This document shows positions 44,867 to 53,670 of a stretch of DNA of 64,000 bases, in pieces. Numbering within the stretch: the stretch's first letter is position 1; each line of letters opens with the position of its first letter. Below the pieces are notes generated by a model. It did not search any database and was not told where the DNA came from. It worked only from the letters and a program-made list of their open reading frames with translations. The stretch is from Reinekea sp. G2M2-21 (lineage in GTDB: Bacteria; Pseudomonadota; Gammaproteobacteria; Pseudomonadales; Natronospirillaceae), in assembly GCF_015687175.1 (NCBI RefSeq), contig NZ_JADPQG010000001.1, forward strand, positions 186,001 through 250,000. Reading direction: 5' to 3'. Made by a program: the position numbers and the translations under genes.

Positions 44867-45532
44867 ATGAAGAAGAAAACCATTTTGTCATGGAGCACCG
44901 GCAAAGATTCCGCCTGGTCCACTTACCAACTTCAGCAGCGTGACGATATCGAATTGGTGGGCTGCCTGTGTACTATTAATCAAACCTATCAACGCACCGC
45001 TATGCACGCCGTGCGCGTTGAGTTGTTAAAAGCACAGGCTGCTGCACTGAATCTGCCGTTGACGATCATTGAATTGCCTTTTCCCTGTTCGAACGAGCAA
45101 TACCAACAGATTATGGCGGACGCGACTCAGAAACTGGTGGAGCAGGGTATCGAGTGCATGTGTTTTGGCGACCTGTATCTGGAAGACATCCGCGACTATC
45201 GCATTAAGAACTTGGCTGGTACGGGCATTGAACCTGTTTTCCCGCTTTGGCAAAAACCGACCAAAGCCCTGGCACAAGAGATGATTGCTGGCGGATTGAA
45301 AACAGTGATTACCTGTGTCGATCCCAAGCAGTTGGATGCCAGTTTTGCTGGGCGTCTGTTTGACGAATCGTTTCTCAATGATTTACCAGAAGGCGTTGAC
45401 CCCTGTGGTGAAAACGGTGAGTTTCATTCTTTTGTGTACGACGGACCGATGTTTCAAGCCCCTATCGCTATTAAGGTAGGCGAGGTAGTGGAGCGTGATG
45501 GTTTCGTCTTCGCCGATGTGACGCCTGCCTGA
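44867..45532 (+). CDS. DUF71 PP-loop ATPase (diphthine-ammonia-ligase-like)
   Basis: This 221-residue cytoplasmic enzyme has a PP-loop LSWSTGKDSAWS at residues 6-17, which binds ATP pyrophosphate in N-type ATP pyrophosphatases. The conserved block FGDLYLEDIRDYR follows near residue 105, and GENGEFHSFVYDGP near the end is the DUF71 signature. Eukaryotic and archaeal relatives amidate diphthine on EF-2, which bacteria lack, so the bacterial substrate must be something else; related B12-pathway roles have been proposed. It follows the APH gene directly and is 5 bp before rsuA. Confidence 0.87.
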   Translation: MKKKTILSWSTGKDSAWSTYQLQQRDDIELVGCLCTINQTYQRTAMHAVRVELLKAQAAALNLPLTIIELPFPCSNEQYQQIMADATQKLVEQGIECMCFGDLYLEDIRDYRIKNLAGTGIEPVFPLWQKPTKALAQEMIAGGLKTVITCVDPKQLDASFAGRLFDESFLNDLPEGVDPCGENGEFHSFVYDGPMFQAPIAIKVGEVVERDGFVFADVTPA

Positions 45533-45537
45533 GCGCT

Positions 45538-46230
45538 ATGGCCGCGAATCGTAATCGACTGGACAGGTGGTTAGCACAGACGCAGCAGCGTCCAATTAAG
45601 CAGATGCGGTTGGCGGTACTGCAGGGGCGGGTGCGTGTCGACGGATGCGTGGCGGTGGATCCTACTCAGCTGGTCGACCAGTTTTCGCGGGTTTATTTGG
45701 ACGACACGCTCGTGCAGCAATGCGCGCCGGTCTATCTAATGCTGCACAAACCCGTAGGGGTGGTTTGTGCCACCCGAGACGATAAGCACCGAACCGTGTT
45801 GGATTTAATTGATCATCCCCGCAAGTATGAATTACATATAGTGGGTCGATTGGACCTGAACAGTTCAGGGTTGGTGCTGCTGACGAATGATGGTCGCTGG
45901 TCTCGGCAATTGATGAACCCGGAACAGAAAGTGGCCAAGGTTTACCGGGTAACGGTCAAAGAACCCATCACCGATGATTATCAAGTCGCCTTTGAGCGCG
46001 GTATTTATTTTGCCTATGAAGACATCACCACTGCGCCGGTGCAAATGTCGCCGCTGTCGGCGACCAGTGTTGAGTTGCGCTTAACCGAAGGCAAGTATCA
46101 TCAGATAAAACGAATGTTTGGGCATTTTCGGAATACAGTATTGTCGTTGCATCGCCTGGCAATCGGTCCCTATCAATTGCCGGACGACCTGGCAGAAGGG
46201 CAGTGGCGCGAGATTTCACTGCCCGGATAA
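45538..46230 (+). CDS. rsuA: RsuA-family 16S rRNA pseudouridine synthase
   Basis: This 230-residue enzyme isomerises a uridine in 16S rRNA (U516 in E. coli). It has an N-terminal S4 RNA-binding domain (about 5-55) and the catalytic domain with motif II GRLDLNSSGLVLLTNDG (catalytic Asp) and motif III YHQIKRMFGHF. The conserved early segment LMLHKPVGVVCATRD is also present. It belongs to the RsuA/RluE/RluF subgroup, and rsuA is the best fit by length. It is the last gene of a three-gene unit. Confidence 0.9.
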   Translation: MAANRNRLDRWLAQTQQRPIKQMRLAVLQGRVRVDGCVAVDPTQLVDQFSRVYLDDTLVQQCAPVYLMLHKPVGVVCATRDDKHRTVLDLIDHPRKYELHIVGRLDLNSSGLVLLTNDGRWSRQLMNPEQKVAKVYRVTVKEPITDDYQVAFERGIYFAYEDITTAPVQMSPLSATSVELRLTEGKYHQIKRMFGHFRNTVLSLHRLAIGPYQLPDDLAEGQWREISLPG

Positions 46231-46259
46231 CCCATTGAGCGACCGATGTCGCTTCAACG

Positions 46260-46790
46260 CTACTCTTCACTTGCTCCCTTCTTGACCCGAGTGGCGTTGT
46301 TTTGATCGCGGCTAAGTCGTATCTGATCGTCCCCCACCGCAACCTTCGGCCGTTTGGCCGCACGGTCGTACAACACGACATTAGCCGTGGCGGCCAAATT
46401 CAAACAACCAATGGTGGGTATGTAAACGACGTGATCAGCGCGATCTATGGTCGCCTGATCGATAGAGCCATCTTCAGGACCAAACAGGTACAGCGCGCGT
46501 GGAGGGTGTTCAAAGTCCGACAGCGGTGTCGCACCTTCAATTAAGTCCACACACACCACAGCACAATCTTCCGGAATGGCGTGGAAAAAGTCTTCGCAGT
46601 GAATCAAAGGTACCGGATTGTCCGCAGCCTGAGTATCGGTATGGAATTTTCGAGCCCGCTCAAAGCGGGTCCCGGAAAACAGAATTTGATCGGCCGCAAA
46701 ACAGCGGGCGGCACGTAGTACCGAACCTACATTGGATGGGCTTTGTGGATTGGTCAGCCCGATTACGGCCAACGGTTGGTCAACAGACAT
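46260..46790 (-). CDS. TrmH/SpoU-family RNA methyltransferase
   Basis: This 176-residue SPOUT methyltransferase has the three conserved motifs. They are LTNPQSPSNVGSVLRAA at the start (motif 1, with the catalytic Arg), LYLFGPEDGSI in the middle (motif 2), and IPTIGCLNLAATANVVLYD at the end (motif 3), which form the SAM-binding trefoil knot. It lacks an extra RNA-binding domain, so it is a minimal form. A 2'-O-methylation of tRNA is likely, but the target is unknown. It converges with rsuA, 29 bp apart. Confidence 0.9.
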   Translation of the reverse strand: MSVDQPLAVIGLTNPQSPSNVGSVLRAARCFAADQILFSGTRFERARKFHTDTQAADNPVPLIHCEDFFHAIPEDCAVVCVDLIEGATPLSDFEHPPRALYLFGPEDGSIDQATIDRADHVVYIPTIGCLNLAATANVVLYDRAAKRPKVAVGDDQIRLSRDQNNATRVKKGASEE

Positions 46791-46976
46791 GAGAATTCTC
46801 AGATTTCTTTACGGAAAGCCGACATCCTAACACGATCTGCTATCGTATCAGTGAGACGAGTTTGCACCGGGTTTAATTTCGAGCCCTTGTTAGCCCATGC
46901 GGGATTCAGGGTATTTGAGGAATCAGCGAGCTTCTGAAAGGGAGCTGCGGGCACTTAACCTCTGGAGAGACTATCG

Positions 46977-47897
46977 ATGAGTACACAGCGTCAACCTCAA
47001 CAAAACAGAGCTGTCGCAACGGCGCGGCCAATTCCACAAGAAGCTTTTGACTGGTACGACGAATATGCCCATGGGCTGATGGATCGCCGTACTTTTATGG
47101 CCAAGCTCGGTACCTTGACGGCCTTGGGTTACAGCATGACCTTTTTAACGTCAGCGCTGATGCCCAACTATGCCGAAGCCGAACAGGTCAACTTCAACGA
47201 CGAGTCGATCAAGGCCAGTTATGTAAAGTTCCCATCGTCCAAGGGCTATGGTGAAGGTCGGGGTTACCTCGTGGTGCCACGTGCGTTGGAAGGTAAAGCG
47301 CCCGTCGTTTTGGTGATTCATGAAAACCGGGGTCTGAACCCGTACATTGAAGATGTCGCTCGTCGTTTAGCGACCCAGGGCTATATCGCGTTCGCGCCCG
47401 ATGCCCTCTACCCCAGCGGTGGTTATCCGGGTAACGACGACGAGGGTCGTGCCATGCAAAGTGCGTTGGACCGTGGAAAAATGGAAGAAGACTTCATTGC
47501 CGCAGCGGACTTTTTAAAGAACCACGAACTGAGCACCGGTAAGTTGGGGGCGGTGGGTTTTTGCTATGGTGGTTACATCGTTAACATGTTGGCTGCCGTA
47601 TTGGGCGATAAGTTGGATGCAGGCGTTCCGTTTTACGGCACCCCCGCCGCTGCGGAGTTGCAGAAAAACATAACAGCACCGTTGATGTTGCAATTTGCAG
47701 GGTTAGATAACCGGGTGAACGGCAGCTGGCCCGACTATGAGAAGAACCTCAAGGCTATTGGTGCGGACTATACCGCCTACGTTTACGAAGGGGTGAATCA
47801 CGGATTCCATAACGACTCAACGGGCCGCTATGCAGAAAAAGAGGCCGAATTGGCGTGGTCACGCACGTTGGCGTTTTTCGACAAACATTTAAAATAG
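46977..47897 (+). CDS. Dienelactone-hydrolase-family protein with export-like N-terminus
   Basis: This 306-residue alpha/beta hydrolase contains VLVIHENRGLNPYIEDVARRLA and the nucleophile elbow GFCYGG with catalytic Cys, then LDNRVN with Asp and YEGVNHGFHND with His, the Cys-Asp-His triad of the family. About 70 extra residues at the N-terminus include MDRRTFMAKLGTLTALGYSMTF, an Arg-Arg pair before a hydrophobic helix as in twin-arginine signals, so it may act in the periplasm. The natural substrate is unknown. It is like E. coli YghX. Confidence 0.87.
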   Translation: MSTQRQPQQNRAVATARPIPQEAFDWYDEYAHGLMDRRTFMAKLGTLTALGYSMTFLTSALMPNYAEAEQVNFNDESIKASYVKFPSSKGYGEGRGYLVVPRALEGKAPVVLVIHENRGLNPYIEDVARRLATQGYIAFAPDALYPSGGYPGNDDEGRAMQSALDRGKMEEDFIAAADFLKNHELSTGKLGAVGFCYGGYIVNMLAAVLGDKLDAGVPFYGTPAAAELQKNITAPLMLQFAGLDNRVNGSWPDYEKNLKAIGADYTAYVYEGVNHGFHNDSTGRYAEKEAELAWSRTLAFFDKHLK

Positions 47898-47906
47898 GAT
47901 AAAAGC

Positions 47907-47944
47907 CCACCGGTAAGTGAGAGCCAGCAAAGACTTACCGGTGG
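47907..47944 (+). terminator. Stem-loop after the dienelactone hydrolase gene
   Basis: CCACCGGTAAGT pairs perfectly with ACTTACCGGTGG, a 12-bp stem over a 14-nt loop. On the plus strand no T tract follows, but on the minus strand four T come after it. It begins 9 bp past the stop codon and most likely ends or protects this transcript. Confidence 0.7.
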
Positions 47945-48090
47945 CACCCCTCTCAGAACATCAGATCGTTTTCTGTCCAACCTTGATTCACCAACAGCGG
48001 TTTTATTTCACAATCGCGTCAGTCCGTTTCTCGGCTGTTAACAGGTTCCGTTCAAACGTCTACAATGGCGCTCCGACTTAAGGATTGCCC

Positions 48091-48573
48091 ATGCAGACTG
48101 TCTCAATACTGGTGGATGTGCAGAATGTGTATTACACCACGCGCAGCGCCTATAAACGCAGTTTCGACTATAACCTGTTCTGGCAGGTGGTCAGTGAGGG
48201 TCGGAAGATCGATACCGCCTATGCCTATGCCATTGACCGAGGCGACGAAAAACAACGTCAGTTTCAAAATATTTTGCGCGCCATCGGGTTCACGGTAAAA
48301 CTCAAACCCTTTATTCAACGTGCCGACGGTTCCGCGAAAGGCGACTGGGATGTGGGCATTACTATTGACGCTTTAGAATGTGCCGCACAATCGGATGTGA
48401 TTGTGTTGGTCACGGGTGACGGTGATTTTGCACTTCTGGTGGACAAAATACGCACGACCTACAAAAAGCAGGTGGAGATTTATGGTGTGCCTTCCCTAAC
48501 GGCCAAGGCCTTGGTAGACGCAGCAGACACCTTCATTTCCATCGATGAAAACCTATTACTGCAACCGAGATGA
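48091..48573 (+). CDS. NYN-domain (LabA/DUF88-type) ribonuclease-like protein
   Basis: This 160-residue PIN-like protein has acidic metal-binding residues in SILVDVQNVYY (residues 5-15), in GDWDVGITIDALE in the middle, and in LVTGDGDFALLVDK, as in NYN-domain nucleases. The family is thought to process or degrade RNA, and bacterial members are poorly studied. ATG 48091 follows AAGGA. It is 12 bp from the GNAT gene and likely co-transcribed. Confidence 0.87.
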   Translation: MQTVSILVDVQNVYYTTRSAYKRSFDYNLFWQVVSEGRKIDTAYAYAIDRGDEKQRQFQNILRAIGFTVKLKPFIQRADGSAKGDWDVGITIDALECAAQSDVIVLVTGDGDFALLVDKIRTTYKKQVEIYGVPSLTAKALVDAADTFISIDENLLLQPR

Positions 48574-48585
48574 CGAGGAGTACCG

Positions 48586-49071
48586 GTGAATATCAATATA
48601 CAACGAGTGGATTACCATAACCCTAGGCAGGCAGCGGACCTGGTTGCCATGTTAAATGCTTACGCGCAGGACGAAATGGGCGGCGGCTCGCCATTAAAAG
48701 CACAGGTACAAGAGACATTAGCCGCAGAAATGGCGAAATTCCCGGGTGCCTTTAGTTTTGTGTGCTATGTCGATGATCAACCGGTTGGCCTGGCCAACTG
48801 TTTTATGGCTTTTTCGACGTTCAAAGCTAAACCTATTGTGAATATACATGACATTGCCGTGTTCAGTACGCATCGCGGTTTGGGTCTAAGCCAGAAACTG
48901 TTGCAAGCCGTGGAAGATGAAGCACGCGCACGTGGCTGTTGCAAGGTCACTCTAGAAGTGCTCAGCGGAAACGACATTGCCAAAAAAGCCTACGAAAAAT
49001 TCGGTTTTTCCGGGTATGAACTGGACCCTAAAGTTGGTCACGCCCTGTTTTGGGAAAAATCACTCGGCTGA
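48586..49071 (+). CDS. GNAT-family N-acetyltransferase
   Basis: This 161-residue acetyl-CoA-dependent acetyltransferase carries the acetyl-CoA loop VFSTHRGLGLSQKLLQAVED (motif A, with RGLG) and the closing AKKAYEKFGFSGYEL. It starts with GTG behind GAGGAG. The substrate is not evident. Neighbouring gene order does not help. Confidence 0.87.
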   Translation: MNINIQRVDYHNPRQAADLVAMLNAYAQDEMGGGSPLKAQVQETLAAEMAKFPGAFSFVCYVDDQPVGLANCFMAFSTFKAKPIVNIHDIAVFSTHRGLGLSQKLLQAVEDEARARGCCKVTLEVLSGNDIAKKAYEKFGFSGYELDPKVGHALFWEKSLG

Positions 49072-49422
49072 AATTGAAGGACACTGATTTATGCTTCTAA
49101 TAGGTATGTTCAGTGCAATATGCGTAATTCCGTGAAGTAATTGCACTGAGCGCTCCATATGTTAAGGGCCAAACCGGTTCGCTGATTCGGGTTTGGTCCT
49201 TGAATTGTGAATCTTTCGGAAGGGTTTGTTTCGATGGAGCGGTCTTATTGATCAGACCTTCTTCAAAGGTGGGGTTGTAGACGCCATGTCGATCGGTGCA
49301 ATTGGGTCCGCTCGCATCGACGCAACCTCTTAACCTTTGCCAGCAACTCTGAAACTTGCCTCCTGATGCCATTCACGTCAAGACACCATCTGGCTTCTGC
49401 TTCATTCTCCTGAATTAATGTA

Positions 49423-49449
49423 TTGACATTATAATCCATGGATTATAGT
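49423..49449 (+). promoter_or_regulatory. marR promoter, possibly leaderless
   Basis: A perfect -35 TTGACA at 49423-49428 and a -10-like TATAGT at 49444-49449 are 15 bp apart. Transcription would start about 49456, 1-3 bases before the ATG at 49458, and no ribosome site is visible upstream of it. Confidence 0.55.
49430..49447. promoter_or_regulatory. Palindromic MarR-type operator at its own promoter
   Basis: TATAATCCATGGATTATA is a perfect 18-bp palindrome covering the spacer and -10 region of the marR promoter. MarR proteins bind such palindromes as dimers, so this is probably the autorepression site. Its core TCCATGGA recurs before the SDR gene at 49950-49957. Confidence 0.75.
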
Positions 49450-49457
49450 GTTGCGGC

Positions 49458-49880
49458 ATGAATAAACACGACAGCGCAAAACAGGCTTTCATCCAACTGA
49501 GCAATACCGCCAATTGGTTGCAGGGTAAAATGACGGACATTCTTGTGCCGTTCCAGATCAGTGTGCAGCAATTACGCACGCTGGCCATAGTCGCCCAGAT
49601 GCCTGAACGACAAGCCACCGTGAAGGATATTCGCCAACGGATGTATGATCCGATGTCCAATGTTTCACGGTTACTGAACAAGTTGATGGAGAAACAGCTG
49701 ATCCAAAAAGTACGCAGTGCGGAAGATCAGCGGGTGGTTTACATTCAGCTCACCGACGCCGGTCTGAAACTGCTGAATGACGGTCAGGCCGCCTTGGATC
49801 AGGGAATGGCTGAGTTAGCCAGTTTGACGACTGAACAGTTCAAACAATTGACCCAGTTGTTAACGCAATTACGACAATAG
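49458..49880 (+). CDS. MarR-family transcriptional regulator
   Basis: This 140-residue winged-helix repressor opens with a dimerisation helix MNKHDSAKQAFIQLSNTANW. It then has the DNA-recognition region RQATVKDIRQRMYDPMSNVSRLLNKLMEKQLIQKV and the wing RSAEDQRVVYIQLT (about residues 50-100). A ligand-responsive repressor of the downstream SDR and monooxygenase genes is the likely role. A terminator separates it from the SDR gene. Confidence 0.92.
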   Translation: MNKHDSAKQAFIQLSNTANWLQGKMTDILVPFQISVQQLRTLAIVAQMPERQATVKDIRQRMYDPMSNVSRLLNKLMEKQLIQKVRSAEDQRVVYIQLTDAGLKLLNDGQAALDQGMAELASLTTEQFKQLTQLLTQLRQ

Positions 49881-49910
49881 TGCGAAGCCTGGAAAGGTGC
49901 AGGTACCAGA

Positions 49911-49937
49911 AACCGACAGAGACGTCGGTTTATTTTT
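49911..49937 (+). terminator. Intrinsic terminator of marR
   Basis: AACCGAC pairs perfectly with GTCGGTT over a 6-nt loop, followed by TATTTTTA. It lies 30 bp after the marR stop codon. Confidence 0.8.
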
Positions 49938-49947
49938 AGTTGAATGT

Positions 49948-49975
49948 AGTCCATGGAAGATAAATCCATGAATAA
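49948..49975 (+). promoter_or_regulatory. Candidate MarR half-sites before the SDR gene
   Basis: TCCATGGA (49950-49957) and ATCCATG (49964-49970) repeat the core of the marR operator within 21 bp, ahead of the SDR start. They could bring the SDR-monooxygenase unit under MarR control. Confidence 0.55.
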
Positions 49976-50001
49976 TAAATTAACCGACAGAGAGCAAATT
50001 A

Positions 50002-50805
50002 ATGAATGCACTGATAACAGCCAGTTATTCTGCGATAGGGCAGGCGTTAACAAGACAGTTGTTGCATAGCGGCTATCGCGTCATCGCTTTGAACCGCGAT
50101 GCTGAAAGAACCGAACAGCAACGCCAGCAGGTCCAAACAGAGTTACCCAATGCCGAGTTTCACGAGGTGATTGTCGATCTTGGCAATCCCGCTGATATTC
50201 GCCGCGCCATACAGCAGGTTTATTCAAGCCATGAATCGATTGATATGCTGATCAACAACGCAGGCTTCGCCGGGGATAACAGTGTCGAATTGGCGCACGG
50301 TGTTGAACAACATTTTCAGATCAACACGCTTGCACCGCTGCAGTTGCTTGAACAACTGCCGCTACATAAACAATCGTTGGTGGTGAACCTCGGCTCCAGT
50401 GCCATGCAAATGGTGAATAAACTGCAATGGGATCCGCAATGGCACCGAGTGCATTTTAAAAAAATGTCCGGACCCTATGCCCACAGCAAACTAGCTTTGG
50501 CGACGTTAATGCACAAAGAAAGCCAACGCGATGTTCATCGTCAACGAACCTTATTGACGATTGACCCAGGGCCGACAAAAAGTGCAATGTCGCTGTCGGC
50601 GGCGATGCCAGGTTGGGTTCGGTTGTTGCGGCCGTTGTTCCGCTCGCCGGAGTCAGCCGCCGCAAAATTATTGCAGATTGCTTTTACGCCAGAACAGGTC
50701 AGCGGCAGCTATCTGCAAGGTGGAAAGATTAAACCGATTCCATCTCGCAGTCACAATTCAGATCTGTTTCAGTGGCATCAGCAGGTGCGTTCAACATGGG
50801 CTTAA
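50002..50805 (+). CDS. Short-chain dehydrogenase/reductase
   Basis: This 267-residue NAD(P)-dependent oxidoreductase has a Rossmann fold. The nucleotide loop TASYSAIGQAL at residues 6-16 has a Ser-Tyr-Ser-Ala stretch where SDRs usually have Gly. Then come MLINNAGFAG and the catalytic Ser in VVNLGSSAM and Tyr-x3-Lys in YAHSKLALA. PGPTKSAM follows at the cofactor loop. It overlaps the following monooxygenase gene by 10 bp, so both are one operon likely acting on the same compound, unknown here. Confidence 0.87.
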   Translation: MNALITASYSAIGQALTRQLLHSGYRVIALNRDAERTEQQRQQVQTELPNAEFHEVIVDLGNPADIRRAIQQVYSSHESIDMLINNAGFAGDNSVELAHGVEQHFQINTLAPLQLLEQLPLHKQSLVVNLGSSAMQMVNKLQWDPQWHRVHFKKMSGPYAHSKLALATLMHKESQRDVHRQRTLLTIDPGPTKSAMSLSAAMPGWVRLLRPLFRSPESAAAKLLQIAFTPEQVSGSYLQGGKIKPIPSRSHNSDLFQWHQQVRSTWA

Positions 50806-51815
50806 ACATCGCGGTGATCGGGGCTGGCGTCGCTGGGTTGGCCTGCGCCGCACTCTTGCAACAGGCTGGTCATCAGGTCACCGTGTTTGAACGCCGCAAC
50901 AGCATTGGCTCACTGGGAGCAGGGGTCATGTTATGGCCGGATGCATGTGCGGTGCTGGATCGGCTTGGTGTACTGTTATCTGCGATGGCTGTTGCCGGAC
51001 AGCCCACGGTCATGTTGCGGCAATCGCCGCAGGGTCGCCCGCTGTCGAAAATGGATTTTTCGGCGTTGGCGGCTGGCTCGACATACCCGCTACTGTCGAT
51101 CTTTCGCGCCGACCTGATGCAGTTGCTTGCGGATGCTTGCGGCGGCATCGACATACGTTTTGGTACGGTCGTGAATGCACAGCGGCTGACCGAAATACAA
51201 CAGTCCGCTGATCTGGTTTTAGGGTGCGACGGACGCATGCATTCAGCGTGTCGGCAACATCTGGCACCTGTGCATGCCCCGGTTTATTCCGGTATCGTGA
51301 ATGTCATCGGGATTTGTCGAAATATCGTTGAAACAATGGAGTCAGTTCTCGATACGTGGCAACCCGACTTGCGATTCGGCGTGGTACCTGTGCGTAACAA
51401 TAGCTGTTATTGGGCGGCAGCGTGGTGCCAGCCTGAAGGCGCTTCGCGAGTAGTTTCGTTGAATGACTTGCGGCATCGATTTCAGCATTGGCCTGTCCAA
51501 TCTTTTTTAAACGGGACCGATGAGACGTCTTTGCGTACCATCGCCGTGTATGATTTAGACCCGATATCGGTTTGGCACGACCAGAACTTACTGTTACTCG
51601 GTGATGCCGCGCATGCACCGTTGCCTACCAGTGGACAGGGAGCCTGTTTGGCGTTGGAGGACGCGGGGACATTAGCAGACGTTCTCGCTGAATCCTCCTC
51701 GTTAACGCAGGTGTTCACCGAGTTCACTAAGCGCCGCCATCCGCGCACAACAGCCGTACAGCAACTGGGGCGGAATATGGCGGATCAGTTGTTTCCGAGG
51801 CGACGTGCCAATTAA
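50796..51815 (+). CDS. FAD-dependent monooxygenase
   Basis: This flavoprotein hydroxylase of about 339 residues is of the salicylate/p-hydroxybenzoate hydroxylase class. The FAD-binding GxGxxG is in NIAVIGAGVAGLACAALLQQ at the N-terminus, and the motif GDAAHAPLPTSGQGACLALED near residue 270 is the second FAD signature. An Arg after VTVFERR fits the FAD ribose contact. Typical substrates are aromatic; the actual one is unknown. ATG 50796 is inside the end of the SDR gene, showing coupled translation. Confidence 0.9.
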   Translation: MGLNIAVIGAGVAGLACAALLQQAGHQVTVFERRNSIGSLGAGVMLWPDACAVLDRLGVLLSAMAVAGQPTVMLRQSPQGRPLSKMDFSALAAGSTYPLLSIFRADLMQLLADACGGIDIRFGTVVNAQRLTEIQQSADLVLGCDGRMHSACRQHLAPVHAPVYSGIVNVIGICRNIVETMESVLDTWQPDLRFGVVPVRNNSCYWAAAWCQPEGASRVVSLNDLRHRFQHWPVQSFLNGTDETSLRTIAVYDLDPISVWHDQNLLLLGDAAHAPLPTSGQGACLALEDAGTLADVLAESSSLTQVFTEFTKRRHPRTTAVQQLGRNMADQLFPRRRAN

Positions 51816-51904
51816 GTCAGCCGCAGCAGATACTGTGGAGAAAGTACTTACTCAGCCGACGGCATTGAGGAGAGCAAATATTTTTGTGTGGCAATAAACC
51901 AACC

Positions 51905-53512
51905 TTATGCAACTCGACTTTGCTTCAGCTTTTGATTGTCCAGATACTCTTCATAAGTTCCCTGAAAACTGACCAACTGATTATCGGTGATTTCGATAAT
52001 GCGATTTGCCAGGGACGATACAAATTCCCGGTCATGACTGACGAAGATCAAGGTGCCGTCAAAGGCTTTCAGTGCGTTGTTCAATGCCTCAATCGATTCC
52101 ATGTCCATATGGTTGGTTGGTTCGTCCATAATGAGAACGTTTAAATCCATCATCATAAGCTTGCCAAACAACAATCGGTTTTTTTCACCGCCAGAGCAAA
52201 CCTTGGCTTTTTTGTTGAAGTCGTCTGCGGTAAACAGCAGGCGACCCAGCAAGCCACGAATCATCAGATCATCGTGTTTCGGTAAGCGCCATTGCGCCAT
52301 CCAATCGAAGATGGTCAGTTCGTTGTTAAAATCTTCGCTGCTGTCCTGGGGGCAGTAACCTATAACGGCATTTTCCGCCCACTTAACGACACCGCTGCGC
52401 ACGGTGTACTGATTGAGCAAACACTTTAAAAAAGTTGTTTTACCGGCGCCATTTTCACCAATGATGGCTAGTTTGGCACCGGCTTCCAATATCAGGTTGC
52501 CGTTTTCGAACAGATTGCTCTCGTCAAAACCATGCGCCAGATCTTCCAGAATCAGTGCTTGACGGTGCAACTTTTTGTCCTGTTTTAGCGTAATACTCGG
52601 GTGCGCGCGGCTGGACCGCCTAACTTCTTCCAGTTTGATTTTATCCATCCGCTTGGCACGGGATGTCGCCTGTTTTGCCTTAGAGGCATTGGCTGAAAAA
52701 CGATTGACGAACGCTTGCAGATCTTCAATTTCAGCGGTCTTCTTGGCGTTATCGCTCAGTAACTGTTCCTGAATCAAGGTCGACGCGGCCGTAAAGGCGT
52801 CGTAGTTACCCGGATAAATACGCAATTCACCATAGTCGATGTCTGCCATGTGCGTACACACCGCATTCAGAAAGTGGCGGTCGTGCGAGATGATGATCAT
52901 CGTGCTTTTCCGCTGGTTGAGCATGTCTTCCAGCCAACCAATGGTATGGATGTCCAGGTTGTTGGTCGGTTCGTCCAGCAACAATATGTCTGGGTTGGCA
53001 AATAATGCCTGTACCAATAGTACACGGAGCTTTTTACCGGGCGCGACCTGTTGCATTAAGCCATAGTGATACTGCGCCTCAATTCCAGCTTCGATGAGTA
53101 GGTTTTCAGCCCGGCTTTCTGCCGTGTAGCCGTCAAGTTCGGCAAATTCGATTTCCAATTCGGCGACACGCATACCATCTTCTTCGGTCATGTCCGGGTT
53201 TGCGTAGATGGCGTCACGTTCCTGTTTTACCTTCCACAGGCGCTTGTCACCCATGATAACCGCGTCAACAACGCTGTACTCTTCAAAAGCAAACTGGTTC
53301 TGGCTCAGAGTGCCCACGGTTTGGCCTGGGGTGATCGACACATTGCCCGAGGTTGGTGTGAGTTCGCCTGTCAGGATTTTCATGAAGGTCGACTTTCCGC
53401 AACCGTTTGCGCCGATGAGTCCGTAGCGGTTGCCATTACCAAGTTTAGCTGAGATATTTTCGAACAGCGGCTCAGCGCCAAATTGCATGGTGATATTAGC
53501 GGTGGAGATCAA
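51905..53512 (-). CDS. ybiT: ABC-F ATPase YbiT
   Basis: This 535-residue soluble protein has two ATPase domains and no membrane part, as in ribosome-acting ABC-F proteins. The first domain has Walker [10 protein letters not shown], a degenerate signature region [18 protein letters not shown] and Walker [12 protein letters not shown]; the VAPG-KLRVLL form is typical of YbiT. The linker (about 240-310) is helical and basic. The second domain has [23 protein letters not shown] and [14 protein letters not shown]. YbiT is thought to act at the ribosome, but its exact role is unsettled. Confidence 0.93.
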   Translation of the reverse strand: MISTANITMQFGAEPLFENISAKLGNGNRYGLIGANGCGKSTFMKILTGELTPTSGNVSITPGQTVGTLSQNQFAFEEYSVVDAVIMGDKRLWKVKQERDAIYANPDMTEEDGMRVAELEIEFAELDGYTAESRAENLLIEAGIEAQYHYGLMQQVAPGKKLRVLLVQALFANPDILLLDEPTNNLDIHTIGWLEDMLNQRKSTMIIISHDRHFLNAVCTHMADIDYGELRIYPGNYDAFTAASTLIQEQLLSDNAKKTAEIEDLQAFVNRFSANASKAKQATSRAKRMDKIKLEEVRRSSRAHPSITLKQDKKLHRQALILEDLAHGFDESNLFENGNLILEAGAKLAIIGENGAGKTTFLKCLLNQYTVRSGVVKWAENAVIGYCPQDSSEDFNNELTIFDWMAQWRLPKHDDLMIRGLLGRLLFTADDFNKKAKVCSGGEKNRLLFGKLMMMDLNVLIMDEPTNHMDMESIEALNNALKAFDGTLIFVSHDREFVSSLANRIIEITDNQLVSFQGTYEEYLDNQKLKQSRVA

Positions 53513-53670
53513 AAAGTGGATCCTTCAGGTTAGGCAGTAAGCAATGGAGACTGACGGCGACAAGTGAATAAAGCGGCGCGCACTATAATGAACCGGCTGT
53601 CGAAAGTCGAGATCTGTTGTTTGTTTTTTGCGCAATAACGGCGGCGGCGCAAGTAAAGAGGGGTGGGCGG

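Larger units (their letters stand above)
49072..49457. other. Intergenic region with two inverted repeats before marR
   Basis: This 386-bp gap has no recognised gene. Two long-armed inverted repeats are seen: CAGTGCAAT (49111-49119) with ATTGCACTG (49140-49148), and GGGCCAAACC (49166-49175) with GGTTTGGTCC (49190-49199), one mismatch. Either may end the GNAT transcript. A 91-codon minus-strand frame spans the gap but matches nothing I know. The last 35 bp hold the marR promoter and operator. Confidence 0.5.

Noticed and set aside
49097-49372. 91-codon minus-strand frame in the gap before marR
   Set aside because: No ribosome site and no family resemblance; it crosses two inverted repeats. 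Kept only as an observation on the gap.
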